Source: Candidatus Brocadiaceae bacterium
GTDB lineage: Bacteria; Planctomycetota; Brocadiia; SM23-32
NCBI GenBank assembly: GCA_003551785.1
Contig: PUNP01000604.1
Coordinates: forward strand, 1-17,729
Length of the DNA stretch: 17,729 nt
Direction of reading: 5' to 3'
In this document: positions 7,364-13,963 of the stretch, piece by piece
How the letters are laid out: every line of letters begins with the position of its first letter
How positions within the stretch are numbered: the stretch's first letter is position 1
Made by a program: the position numbers and the translations under genes
The notes under the pieces: model-generated
Databases searched by the model: none
The model's input: the letters and a program-made list of their open reading frames with translations, nothing else
What the model was told of the DNA's origin: nothing

Positions 7364-8485
7364 CCTTGCGGCCCAGATGGTGTTGTCGCTGCCGTACCGC
7401 TCACAGCCCACCGGCTGCATCCATTCGGCGACAACCACCCAGGTCTCGTCAGGTGTCACATCGCAGACCGAAAAATTGCCCAGCCGGGCGCCCCGGTTCG
7501 GCACAAGTTCCCGTTCGGTATCACGCAGCACGGTCAGGCAATCGGGATCAACCCGGGCAATCATCAACGGAGCACGATGTCGGAACACATTGTCATTGTC
7601 GAGACCGCGCCGGGTATATACAAGGTACAGCCCGTCTCCATGGGTGATCCAGTGCTGCTGCGTGTTATAGTTGCCCAGCTCAACACCGTCGTCGAAGCAC
7701 CAGGGACGTGGTGTGTCGAAATGCAAACCTTCATCACTCGCTGTCACATAACCGCGTATATCATTGCGGAGCGTTAGGTAATAACGCTCACCGAACCGGA
7801 TTAAAGACGGTTCGCAGAATCCACGCGGTTCGGGCGTCGACATTTCAGTTCCGTGCTCCAAATAGACAAGATTCCGCCCGTCAAAAGCACAGCGCATAAC
7901 CGCAGCGCAATGGCAGGCATTCCGGTCTTCCGAAACAGGTTTATAGTAAACAGGAAGCAATATATCGCCGTTATCCAGATCAACGCGCTGGGCGGAGCCG
8001 GCACCGACAGACTTAAATGACTGGCTGTCAGGCATTTCGACAGTACGCCAGGGGGACCATTTCCGATTCTCCGGATCATAGACGCTATAGGCGGTCTCCC
8101 GCAGACGTTTTGTCATCGGCCCCTCGTCATTACGGTAGCGCACGGTGTGGCCGGTGGTCAGCAGTTTTCCTGATACCGGGTGCCATGCAGGCGTCATGTC
8201 ACAGACCCCCACCACGACGCCATCCGGCTCTCTGCGCCTTCCAAGAGTATCGGCATGTTCGACGGGACCTTCCCAGCTTTGCCCCATATCGCATGTGCGC
8301 CATTCTGAAAGGGCATAAAAAACGTCCGAACCGCTGCACAATGTAGGCTGAGCCGTCAGGACAACGACAGGCATCTGACCGTCGGCGGGGGGGATAGCTC
8401 CCGCACGTGCCTGGGCATAAAAAGTTTTGCCGTCAAACCCGCTGTGTACGGCGCTCAATTCTATATCGTAATCACTGGCACTCAT
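7352..8485 (-). CDS. Divergent sialidase-fold (BNR-like) protein
   Basis: A 377-aa protein with beta-propeller strand repeats and a C-terminal block clearly shared with the protein at 11940-12998: RGFCEPSLIRF (221-231), RGYVTASDEG with a worn Asp-box, PRPWCFDDG, GDGLYLVYTRRG, RAPLMIARVD, ELVPNRGARLGNF and VVAEWM near the end. The canonical YRIP arginine motif of GH33 is absent near the N-terminus, so classical sialidase chemistry cannot be claimed; Arg221 and Glu225 in RGFCEP are the most conspicuous conserved polar residues. No signal peptide is seen. GAGGAG lies eight bases before the ATG at 8485, and the stop of the upstream sialidase gene overlaps this ribosome site region (12-bp gap), so the two are translationally linked. 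Expected role: hydrolysis or binding of a sialic-acid-like or other acidic sugar. Confidence 0.8.
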   Translation of the reverse strand: MSASDYDIELSAVHSGFDGKTFYAQARAGAIPPADGQMPVVVLTAQPTLCSGSDVFYALSEWRTCDMGQSWEGPVEHADTLGRRREPDGVVVGVCDMTPAWHPVSGKLLTTGHTVRYRNDEGPMTKRLRETAYSVYDPENRKWSPWRTVEMPDSQSFKSVGAGSAQRVDLDNGDILLPVYYKPVSEDRNACHCAAVMRCAFDGRNLVYLEHGTEMSTPEPRGFCEPSLIRFGERYYLTLRNDIRGYVTASDEGLHFDTPRPWCFDDGVELGNYNTQQHWITHGDGLYLVYTRRGLDNDNVFRHRAPLMIARVDPDCLTVLRDTERELVPNRGARLGNFSVCDVTPDETWVVVAEWMQPVGCERYGSDNTIWAARIKW

Positions 8486-8497
8486 TCGGTTTTCTCC

Positions 8498-9565
8498 TCA
8501 TATTTGTAAAACGGAGATTTCACTTAAACGTGTAAAGTTTATTTTTTCGTAACAGGATTCTTTCCCTCCTTCCCACAGTATCCCGACGCTTCCATCGTTC
8601 AGCGCCGCCAGGTCCGAATACGCCGCCGGCCCCGGGCCCACCAGGATTTCGCGGGGAAAAGAGGCCCCCTGATCCCCGCTGATTCGCAGCACCAGGTCCT
8701 GGCGTCCGGGGCCTTTGGGGGCTGACCAGAGCAGCAAACCGTTATTGTCGTCACCGGGCTGCTTTAAGCGAACTATACCAGCGCATATTTGAGTGACAGT
8801 CTGTCCTTTACGAGAAGTATCCCAGCTTTCGCCGCCATCCGTGCTGACAGAGACCCACCTATGGGGAATCTCTTTTGCCTTCTGACGGGCATCCATCATG
8901 AGGTGTCCGTCGTCCAGTTCGACGATCTGATTCTCACACGTAACAGCATCAATCTGTTGTCCCCGCATCCAGTTCTGTCCACTATCGTCGCTGTAAAGGA
9001 CAAAAGAAGCAGTTTTTTGGAGGTCGTCACCATCACCGCGAGGGGCGTTTGCGGGCATAACAAGACGTCCTTCGGCGGTTTGGATACCGTGTCCAGGCCC
9101 GAAAACAACCTTTCCCCAGCGTTCAATATCTCTGCCCTGAGCAGTGATATCAACGGCCTCCGACCACGTCTCACCATTATCATCACTGCATCGCATCCAG
9201 AGCTGATTATCCAACGATCCTGCGCGGCTGTTGCGTCCACCACGGCCCGGTTTCCAGCGATTGAAAAGAACGTTTACGCGTCCGGAATCGTGTTCCACGA
9301 CAGCGGTGGGGTTGGAAGCGCTCCATCCCTCCTCGCTGCGATCGAAAAAACGACGCTTTGACCAGCTCGCTCCCCCGTCCCTGCTGATCTTATAAACGAG
9401 GTCTATATGGCCGTTACCCGGGTCACCTCTGTTGTCACGCCGCCCTTCGGCCAGAGCGATAAGCGTTCCATCCGCTGCCTGGACCAACGACGGAATACGG
9501 TAAGTATGCCAGCCTTCTTCTCCCTGCACGAAAACATCTTTTTCCAGTCGTTCAGCCGGTCTCAT
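8498..9565 (-). CDS. Exo-alpha-sialidase, GH33-like
   Basis: A 355-aa six-bladed propeller enzyme that looks catalytically complete. Numbering from the ATG at 9565: Arg23 in YRIP, Asp48 in RGDPG as acid/base, Glu211 in CENQIVEL, Arg227 in MMDAR, Arg288 in GRQDL, and Tyr316 in AAYSD as nucleophile. These correspond to the arginine triad, Asp, Glu and Tyr of bacterial sialidases such as the Salmonella enzyme. Asp-boxes occur at SRDGGASW, SDDNGETW, SDDSGQNW, STDGGESW and SGDQGASF. There is no signal peptide, so it may act in the cytoplasm on imported sialo-oligosaccharides. The ATG at 9565 is favoured over a TTG at 9580 because GAGG lies about nine bases upstream. It is followed after 12 bp by a divergent sialidase-fold gene. 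Neu5Ac, KDN or another nonulosonic acid could be the substrate. Confidence 0.92.
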   Translation of the reverse strand: MRPAERLEKDVFVQGEEGWHTYRIPSLVQAADGTLIALAEGRRDNRGDPGNGHIDLVYKISRDGGASWSKRRFFDRSEEGWSASNPTAVVEHDSGRVNVLFNRWKPGRGGRNSRAGSLDNQLWMRCSDDNGETWSEAVDITAQGRDIERWGKVVFGPGHGIQTAEGRLVMPANAPRGDGDDLQKTASFVLYSDDSGQNWMRGQQIDAVTCENQIVELDDGHLMMDARQKAKEIPHRWVSVSTDGGESWDTSRKGQTVTQICAGIVRLKQPGDDNNGLLLWSAPKGPGRQDLVLRISGDQGASFPREILVGPGPAAYSDLAALNDGSVGILWEGGKESCYEKINFTRLSEISVLQI

Positions 9566-9601
9566 ATCAATAATCCTCAATAATAAGTAACTCCTCTAAG
9601 C

Positions 9602-9750
9602 ATTTTCAAGGACTTCGTCCTCAGCCATCTTGAAATTAAACAGCGAAAACACGCCTTAATAACTCTGCCAAGTTCCTTTCCAAGAAACAGCAATAACTAT
9701 AAAGCATGGCGATATTAGTTATTACGCCCCATGAAATGGGGACATCATTA
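9602..9750. repeat. REP/MITE-like element, copy B (about 149 bp)
   Basis: It fills most of the gap between the acetyltransferase stop (9760) and the sialidase start. It begins ATTTTCAAG as copy A does; TTTCAAG (9604-9610) pairs with CTTGAAA (9629-9635), enclosing an inner stem AGGAC (9609-9613) with GTCCT (9617-9621). It then shares TTAA, GAAAACAC, CCAAG/TAAG and GAAACA with copy A and ends in a worn palindrome (9731-9750, ATGAAATGGGGACATCATTA). About 24 bases near the first hairpin are extra relative to copy A. It lies in the same orientation relative to the genes and likewise just past a stop codon. Confidence 0.5.
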
Positions 9751-9759
9751 GAAATTAAA

Positions 9760-10773
9760 TTATAGCCAGTCAGGCTTTAAACCGTAATACTCACCACGAG
9801 TTTTTCTCCTGGCCCCGCCTTGCTGCAATTCACGGACACTTATCATCAAATCATATCTTTCATTTTCTGTTTTAAAATAGTTTTTTACACAAATATCACA
9901 GTTAAAGCCTGCATCCTTAAAAGCAGCAAGCTTTGGCGTATCGCAACCGGCCCCTCTGTTAAGCAGCATTTCCAGTCCGAGTTCTTTTGCTTTCTCGCAT
10001 GCCGCCGCCAGAAGATCCCCGACATATCCTGAATAATCAGGAGCGATCATATAATCTATTAGTCCTATGTGCTGTTCATAGAAAGAAGGCCCAACTTTCA
10101 AAAAACATGACCCTACAATACACCGATCCGGACTTTCAAGGACCAGTAATCCTCCCTCTCCTTTTTCCTGGGGAAGCAGCATTTTTTTAAAATGACTCTC
10201 GTACCTTCCGTCATGAAAGACGGGAAGGATAAAATCCTTAATAAAAAAAACGTTATGCGGATTGTTAAAAAGAGGCGCAAAACGCGGCATATCTCCCCAT
10301 TCTGCCACTCTTATCTGAGGCGGGCCCGTATACGACAAATACCCCTCATCGAACTCATGATTCAGACTTGTAATCCTTCTCATCCCGTCACCTATACAGC
10401 TCGCGAACCCCTTCTTTTTGTATAATTCGTATGCAATGGGGTTCGTTGTACAAAGGTAAAGAGCTAATCCACCATTTTCTTCAAAGCATTTGATTAATGC
10501 ATCGAGAATAGCTCCTGCCACCCCCTTGTTTCTGTGTTCGGGCGACGTACCTACAAATTCGACCAAACCTATATCAGATTCAGGCTTTGGAGTGAGTAAA
10601 ACCACAGAACCTAAATATTCACCCCCTGAGTCTCCTAAAAACAGTTTTACACAGAGATTTCCCCTTTCAAGCTCCCCCTTAAGCGCTCTGTCCCTGATGT
10701 CGTTCCACCAGAATGTTTTTTCGGCCATTGACTGCTCGAATTCTATCGGCGGCGTCAGGACTTTAATCTTCAT
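9760..10773 (-). CDS. GNAT acetyltransferase with two GNAT-like domains
   Basis: A 337-aa protein (from the ATG at 10773). The N-terminal GNAT domain shows the acetyl-CoA motif A, TSPEHRNKGVAGAIL at 76-90, with the R81-x-x-G84-x-A86 pattern, followed by NPIAYELYKKKGF at 111-123. A second, weaker GNAT-like half follows (LIDYMIAPDYSGYVGDLL at about 238-255, then KLAAFKDAGF), so the protein is probably a tandem GNAT with one active site. It should move an acetyl group to an amine, possibly an amino sugar given the neighbours, but the acceptor is unknown. The ATG at 10773 has GGAGAG just upstream; a GTG at 10812 in the same frame also has AGGAG upstream and cannot be excluded. The gene is A+T-rich in places (23 G+C of 60 at 10201-10260), unlike the rhamnosidase genes. 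Confidence 0.85.
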   Translation of the reverse strand: MKIKVLTPPIEFEQSMAEKTFWWNDIRDRALKGELERGNLCVKLFLGDSGGEYLGSVVLLTPKPESDIGLVEFVGTSPEHRNKGVAGAILDALIKCFEENGGLALYLCTTNPIAYELYKKKGFASCIGDGMRRITSLNHEFDEGYLSYTGPPQIRVAEWGDMPRFAPLFNNPHNVFFIKDFILPVFHDGRYESHFKKMLLPQEKGEGGLLVLESPDRCIVGSCFLKVGPSFYEQHIGLIDYMIAPDYSGYVGDLLAAACEKAKELGLEMLLNRGAGCDTPKLAAFKDAGFNCDICVKNYFKTENERYDLMISVRELQQGGARRKTRGEYYGLKPDWL

Positions 10774-10787
10774 CTTCTCTCCATTCT

Positions 10788-10825
10788 TCAGTTCACAATG
10801 AAACTCATCCACATTCTTTACTCCT
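10788..10825 (-). promoter_or_regulatory. Possible leader mini-ORF ahead of the acetyltransferase gene
   Basis: AGGAG (10825-10821) is followed after six bases by an ATG (10814) opening an eight-residue frame, MWMSFTVN, that stops at 10788, fifteen bases before the ATG of the acetyltransferase. The same AGGAG could instead serve the in-frame GTG at 10812. It may couple translation or simply be an alternative start region. Evidence is positional only. Confidence 0.25.
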
Positions 10826-10943
10826 ATTTAAGACTAAAGGCAAGATTCCAATATCAATCAAAGACATCTCAGGAAACATTAAACAAAGCACTTCAGACCC
10901 GTTCAAAACATCCACATAGAATAGTAATCCAATTTGAATGGTC

Positions 10944-10960
10944 TGCGGTTTTCATCCGCA
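10944..10960 (-). other. Small hairpin after the isomerase gene
   Basis: TGCGG (10944-10948) and CCGCA (10956-10960) form a perfect 5-bp stem with a 7-base loop, 27 bases past the stop of the isomerase-like gene in the 213-bp gap before the acetyltransferase ATG. No U-run follows on the minus strand, so it would be at best a weak terminator or processing site. Otherwise I see nothing in this gap beyond the leader mini-ORF. Confidence 0.25.
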
Positions 10961-10986
10961 AAGTTGACGAACACCCAGAGGATTAC

Positions 10987-11943
10987 TTAAACGTTGTCAA
11001 AACAATCGTATTCCTGTAAAATGTGTTTCCCAATCTCGTACAGTAGCCTTACCGACTGACGCTTCAGTTCCAGGGGTACGTCCATCAGCCTTGTCACCTT
11101 TTCTCCCCGATAATGCCATTCACGTCGGAAGTTCGGCCAGACAGCACCGTCTCTGAGAACATTGCCGGCTTCAAAAGTGAAACAACCCTGATAGCCGCTG
11201 TCCAGCAGCCCCTGCATGATCGCGTCCATGTTCGTAGTCCCCTGAAAAGGCGCCGTATGCGAGTCCACATCCCCATAGTTGTCCGCTATATGTAAACCGC
11301 GCAGCCGATTGCCCAATTCAATAATGCTTTTGTATTGGTCAAGGCCCTGCACGTTCGCATGCCCCGTGTCCCAGCATGCCTGGATTAATGGATGATCGAT
11401 GTATTCGATTATTTCCAGCAATTCCGCGGATGTAGAGGGGAAATGGCGGGAATTCTCTTTCGTCGGAGCATGACGGTCACAGCTGTTTTCCACCAGTATA
11501 TGAACGCCTGTTTTCTCCATAACGGGGAACAGTTTCTCAAAAAACTCCCGATTCCGACGCAAGTTCAGCCGGCGATTCTCCCTGGAGGGAAACCCGCCGA
11601 TATCTTGCGAATGAGTGACAAGATTCGGAATACCCAATCTCGCACAGACCTCAACAGACCGGATCGTTGCGCTGAGAAAGACGTCGAATTCCTCGCCCTC
11701 ACCATGAAGATCACCGTCGGGTGCATGGGCCTGGCAGAAACCTATTCCCAGTCCGGCAGCGGTTTCACCCGCCGCATCAAACCATTTTTCCCATGCACGG
11801 TCCAGCAGGGGCGACTCCGGAAAGATACTGCGGTACAGGCTCAGGTCAAGCATCCGGAAACCGGTGCCTTCAAAAAGCCTGACCTGCCTGGCCGGCTCGT
11901 CCGTATATCTTCTGAATACCACTGTGGTTGTCGCCAATTTCAT
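10987..11943 (-). CDS. Sugar-phosphate isomerase/epimerase-like TIM barrel
   Basis: A 318-aa protein of the xylose-isomerase-like TIM-barrel family (AP-endonuclease 2 fold). Expected metal ligands are all present: Glu152 in HILVENS, Asp192 and His195 in CWDTGHAN, His218 in LHIADN, the DSH pair near 227-229, and Glu258 in FTFEAGN. Family members isomerise or epimerise keto-sugars or act on inositol-derived compounds; here the partner would be a sugar released by the glycosidases, which is inference. It is soluble with no signal peptide. The ATG at 11943 has GGGGAG six bases upstream and overlaps the stop of the preceding sialidase-fold gene as ATGA, so translation is coupled. It is the last gene of the five-gene operon. 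Confidence 0.88.
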   Translation of the reverse strand: MKLATTTVVFRRYTDEPARQVRLFEGTGFRMLDLSLYRSIFPESPLLDRAWEKWFDAAGETAAGLGIGFCQAHAPDGDLHGEGEEFDVFLSATIRSVEVCARLGIPNLVTHSQDIGGFPSRENRRLNLRRNREFFEKLFPVMEKTGVHILVENSCDRHAPTKENSRHFPSTSAELLEIIEYIDHPLIQACWDTGHANVQGLDQYKSIIELGNRLRGLHIADNYGDVDSHTAPFQGTTNMDAIMQGLLDSGYQGCFTFEAGNVLRDGAVWPNFRREWHYRGEKVTRLMDVPLELKRQSVRLLYEIGKHILQEYDCFDNV

Positions 11944-12998
11944 GAACCGCTCCCCAGCCGTTGCCGACCGTCTGCAGTCATTTGCCGGTTGGAATTATTC
12001 CAGTAAATTTTGGAGAGCCAGATATCGCCGTTTTCCTCACAGCCATCCCGCATCCACTCTCCGACCACGACATAACTTTTCTCATTGTTGATGGGCCAGA
12101 CCCAAAAATTGCCGAGTGAGCGCGCCCCTTTCCCCGTCTTTTCTGACCTGTTGGGCACAAAGACCCGCTCAGTATGACGTTTGAGCACGAGTTGCTCCGT
12201 ATCAATATCGGCCAGATGCAGCGGTGTACGGCTGCGGAAATACTCCTGGTTATCCTCACGAATCCGGGTATAGACCAGCACAAGTCCGTCTGAATGCGGA
12301 ACCAGCTTTGTCATTGTCGTATGCATGGGAATCTCCTCGCCATCGTCCCACTTCCACGGAACGGGACTGTCCCAGAAACGGCCACCGTCTTCGCTCCTCA
12401 TGACATACCCGCGTCCGTCTTCGGCCCGTGCGGTCATATAGCATCTCCCGCCGTGCCGCGCCAGGTGCGGTTCCAAAAAACCCCTGGCATAATTATTGGT
12501 CAGCGCGTTGGAAACATCCAACGGCACAGCCCGCCCATCTTCAATCCTGGCGACAAGTGTGCGGATTGACCGGCACTCGCCCTTTACATCGCTGTAAAAC
12601 GGCTGGAGGATCGTATCGGAGTCCAGGTGGATGTAATTCATATACCAGCTCCAGCGCGCATCAGACGGCAGCGTCGTTTCAGCATCACCTTGATCGATGT
12701 CTTCCGGCCTCAACGCCAGCTTATTCCAGACATCAGCAGGAGATCTTTCGATCGGCAGCAATGTGCGAAAGTCATCTTCCGTGCGGAAATAATAACATTC
12801 CTCATGCTGGTCCCTGCCATACCTGTCGGTTCTGCGCGCACGGAGCTCGCACACTATCGGGCTGCCAGGAATAGAAACCATCTCTGGATGGACCCAGAGA
12901 TCGTCATGGCTCTGGCCGGGTAAAATGACATCGGTTTCCACCTCTTTCACGAGCGATTCTACGGCTCCTTCAACAACTATTGATTTCTCGAATAACAT
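11940..12998 (-). CDS. Divergent sialidase-fold (BNR-like) protein, paralogue of 7352-8485
   Basis: A 352-aa protein whose C-terminal two-thirds parallels the protein at 7352-8485: RGFLEPHLARHGG (172-184), a good Asp-box RSEDGGRFW (201-209), PVPWKWDDGEE, SDGLVLVYTRIRED, RTPLHLADID, VFVPNRSEK (279-287), GARSLGNFWVW and VVVGEWM. After the shared end at IYW it carries a 19-residue tail lacking in the paralogue. The YRIP arginine motif is not visible, so it is a sialidase-fold protein of unproven activity. No signal peptide is seen. The ATG at 12998 has AAGGAGAGG upstream. It lies 29 bp after the small Cys-rich gene and overlaps the isomerase gene by ATGA. It probably acts on, or senses, the same class of sugar as its neighbours. 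Confidence 0.8.
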   Translation of the reverse strand: MLFEKSIVVEGAVESLVKEVETDVILPGQSHDDLWVHPEMVSIPGSPIVCELRARRTDRYGRDQHEECYYFRTEDDFRTLLPIERSPADVWNKLALRPEDIDQGDAETTLPSDARWSWYMNYIHLDSDTILQPFYSDVKGECRSIRTLVARIEDGRAVPLDVSNALTNNYARGFLEPHLARHGGRCYMTARAEDGRGYVMRSEDGGRFWDSPVPWKWDDGEEIPMHTTMTKLVPHSDGLVLVYTRIREDNQEYFRSRTPLHLADIDTEQLVLKRHTERVFVPNRSEKTGKGARSLGNFWVWPINNEKSYVVVGEWMRDGCEENGDIWLSKIYWNNSNRQMTADGRQRLGSGS

Positions 12999-13027
12999 AT
13001 TCAGCCTCTCCTTAAAATAAACGAAGA

Positions 13028-13510
13028 TTAATCCTCCTGATATGGTCTCGAAAGCAGGACGGCTTTTTTTTCGAATTCACGCGCGGACTCCGGATCGACA
13101 TAAACGCGGAAGACACAACGCGGTTCCTTCCGGGAACTCATATCCATGACGGGATAAAGCCCCGCGGCCTCCATCACCGGCTGGATCCACCCCATGCAGT
13201 GATCACAGTAAAGTCTGCACGGCTCGGCATCATTATCCAGCACTTTGGACAGGCTTGGGCAGCAATCCATCCGGAACTCGAAATAGCTGTCCGTAAGCGT
13301 CAGATGCCCCTGACAGTTCTCTTCATCACGGATACGCATCCAGTAATCATAACACGCCCGGAGCCCGCCTTGTCTGAACTTCTCGGCCAGTTCCATCGTC
13401 TGGACGCGTCCCAACTCCTTCCAGTAAGACTCAAGATGTTTGCGCCCTTTCTCCTCCAGCGCTTTGAACACTTCATTGTAAAACCTGACAAAATGGTCGC
13501 TGGGAATCAT
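13028..13510 (-). CDS. Small Cys-rich protein, ATC-hydrolase-like, second of a pair
   Basis: A 160-aa soluble protein with a helical N-terminus (1-60) and an alpha/beta C-terminus carrying spaced cysteines: FRMDCCPSL (79-87), YCDHC (101-105) and PRCVFRV (130-136). This Cys spacing resembles the L-2-amino-thiazoline-4-carboxylic acid hydrolase family (PF14196), which in characterised members opens a thiazoline ring; I recognise the pattern but cannot confirm it by search. It shares an RMD-x(1-3)-CP motif, a following Cys-containing element and a late RC(V) motif with the protein at 13507-13950, so the two are paralogues. GGAGG lies eight bases before the ATG at 13510, which overlaps the upstream stop as ATGA. 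The substrate here is unknown; a link to sulfur amino acids is not suggested by the neighbours. Confidence 0.7.
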   Translation of the reverse strand: MIPSDHFVRFYNEVFKALEEKGRKHLESYWKELGRVQTMELAEKFRQGGLRACYDYWMRIRDEENCQGHLTLTDSYFEFRMDCCPSLSKVLDNDAEPCRLYCDHCMGWIQPVMEAAGLYPVMDMSSRKEPRCVFRVYVDPESAREFEKKAVLLSRPYQED

Positions 13511-13950
13511 GTTGAGCGCCTCCGGACGGTTTGAACACAGCGCCCGCCACCGAGCACATCGGTCTCTATGTCGAAAGGTGTATTCTTAGACAGAGCGTCA
13601 TTAATAGTTTCCGTCTGACGGCAGAAAGCCGGGTCGATCGTTATTCCTTTTCTTTGGAGGTAGTCCACAGCCGGGCATCGGTGAACATCCATACGGATTT
13701 CATCCGTGCTGCGCTGAATGGAATAATCGCCGTCTTCCCGGTCAAAAAAATAGCACCAGTGTTCGAGCAGATGTTCCGGGCTGCCTTTTTTCAGATCATC
13801 ATGTATCGCGCGATAAACATTCATGGCCATCTTGCGGAACATTTCATCGAGCAATTCCTGCCCGTATTTTTCCCTTATGTAAGCGATTGTCGCATTTGTC
13901 GTCCGGTGGAAGTCCGGATGTATTTCACCTTTTTCTTTATATCTCATCAT
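13507..13950 (-). CDS. Small Cys-rich protein, ATC-hydrolase-like, first of a pair
   Basis: A 147-aa soluble protein with helices at 12-60 (TIAYIREKYGQELLDEMF) and Cys motifs IRMDVHRCPAV (85-95), AFCRQT (108-113) and GGGRCVQ (134-140). It matches the layout of the following gene, and both resemble the ATC-hydrolase family (PF14196) by Cys placement; assignment is by pattern only. The C-terminus ends in a basic TVRRRST, shorter than in its paralogue, so a small 3' loss is possible. The start at 13950 (or the next ATG, 13947) lies nine bases past the stop of the TIM-barrel gene, inside a 12-bp direct repeat that also covers that stop. No separate ribosome site is visible, so translation probably depends on re-initiation after the upstream gene. 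Confidence 0.68.
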   Translation of the reverse strand: MMRYKEKGEIHPDFHRTTNATIAYIREKYGQELLDEMFRKMAMNVYRAIHDDLKKGSPEHLLEHWCYFFDREDGDYSIQRSTDEIRMDVHRCPAVDYLQRKGITIDPAFCRQTETINDALSKNTPFDIETDVLGGGRCVQTVRRRST

Positions 13951-13963
13951 AATATCTCATCAT
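13939..13963. repeat. Tandem 12-bp direct repeat at a stop/start junction
   Basis: ATATCTCATCAT occurs at 13939-13950 and again at 13952-13963, a 13-bp period. On the minus strand one copy starts with the ATG of the small Cys-rich gene and the other contains the TGA stop of the upstream gene within ATGA. The upstream copy thus offers a decoy ATG (13963) that opens only an eight-residue frame. Confidence 0.75.

Noticed and set aside
7352..8485. Calling this protein a classical GH33 sialidase
   Set aside because: The YRIP motif and the clear Tyr/Glu nucleophile pair are not visible, so only the fold-level call is made.
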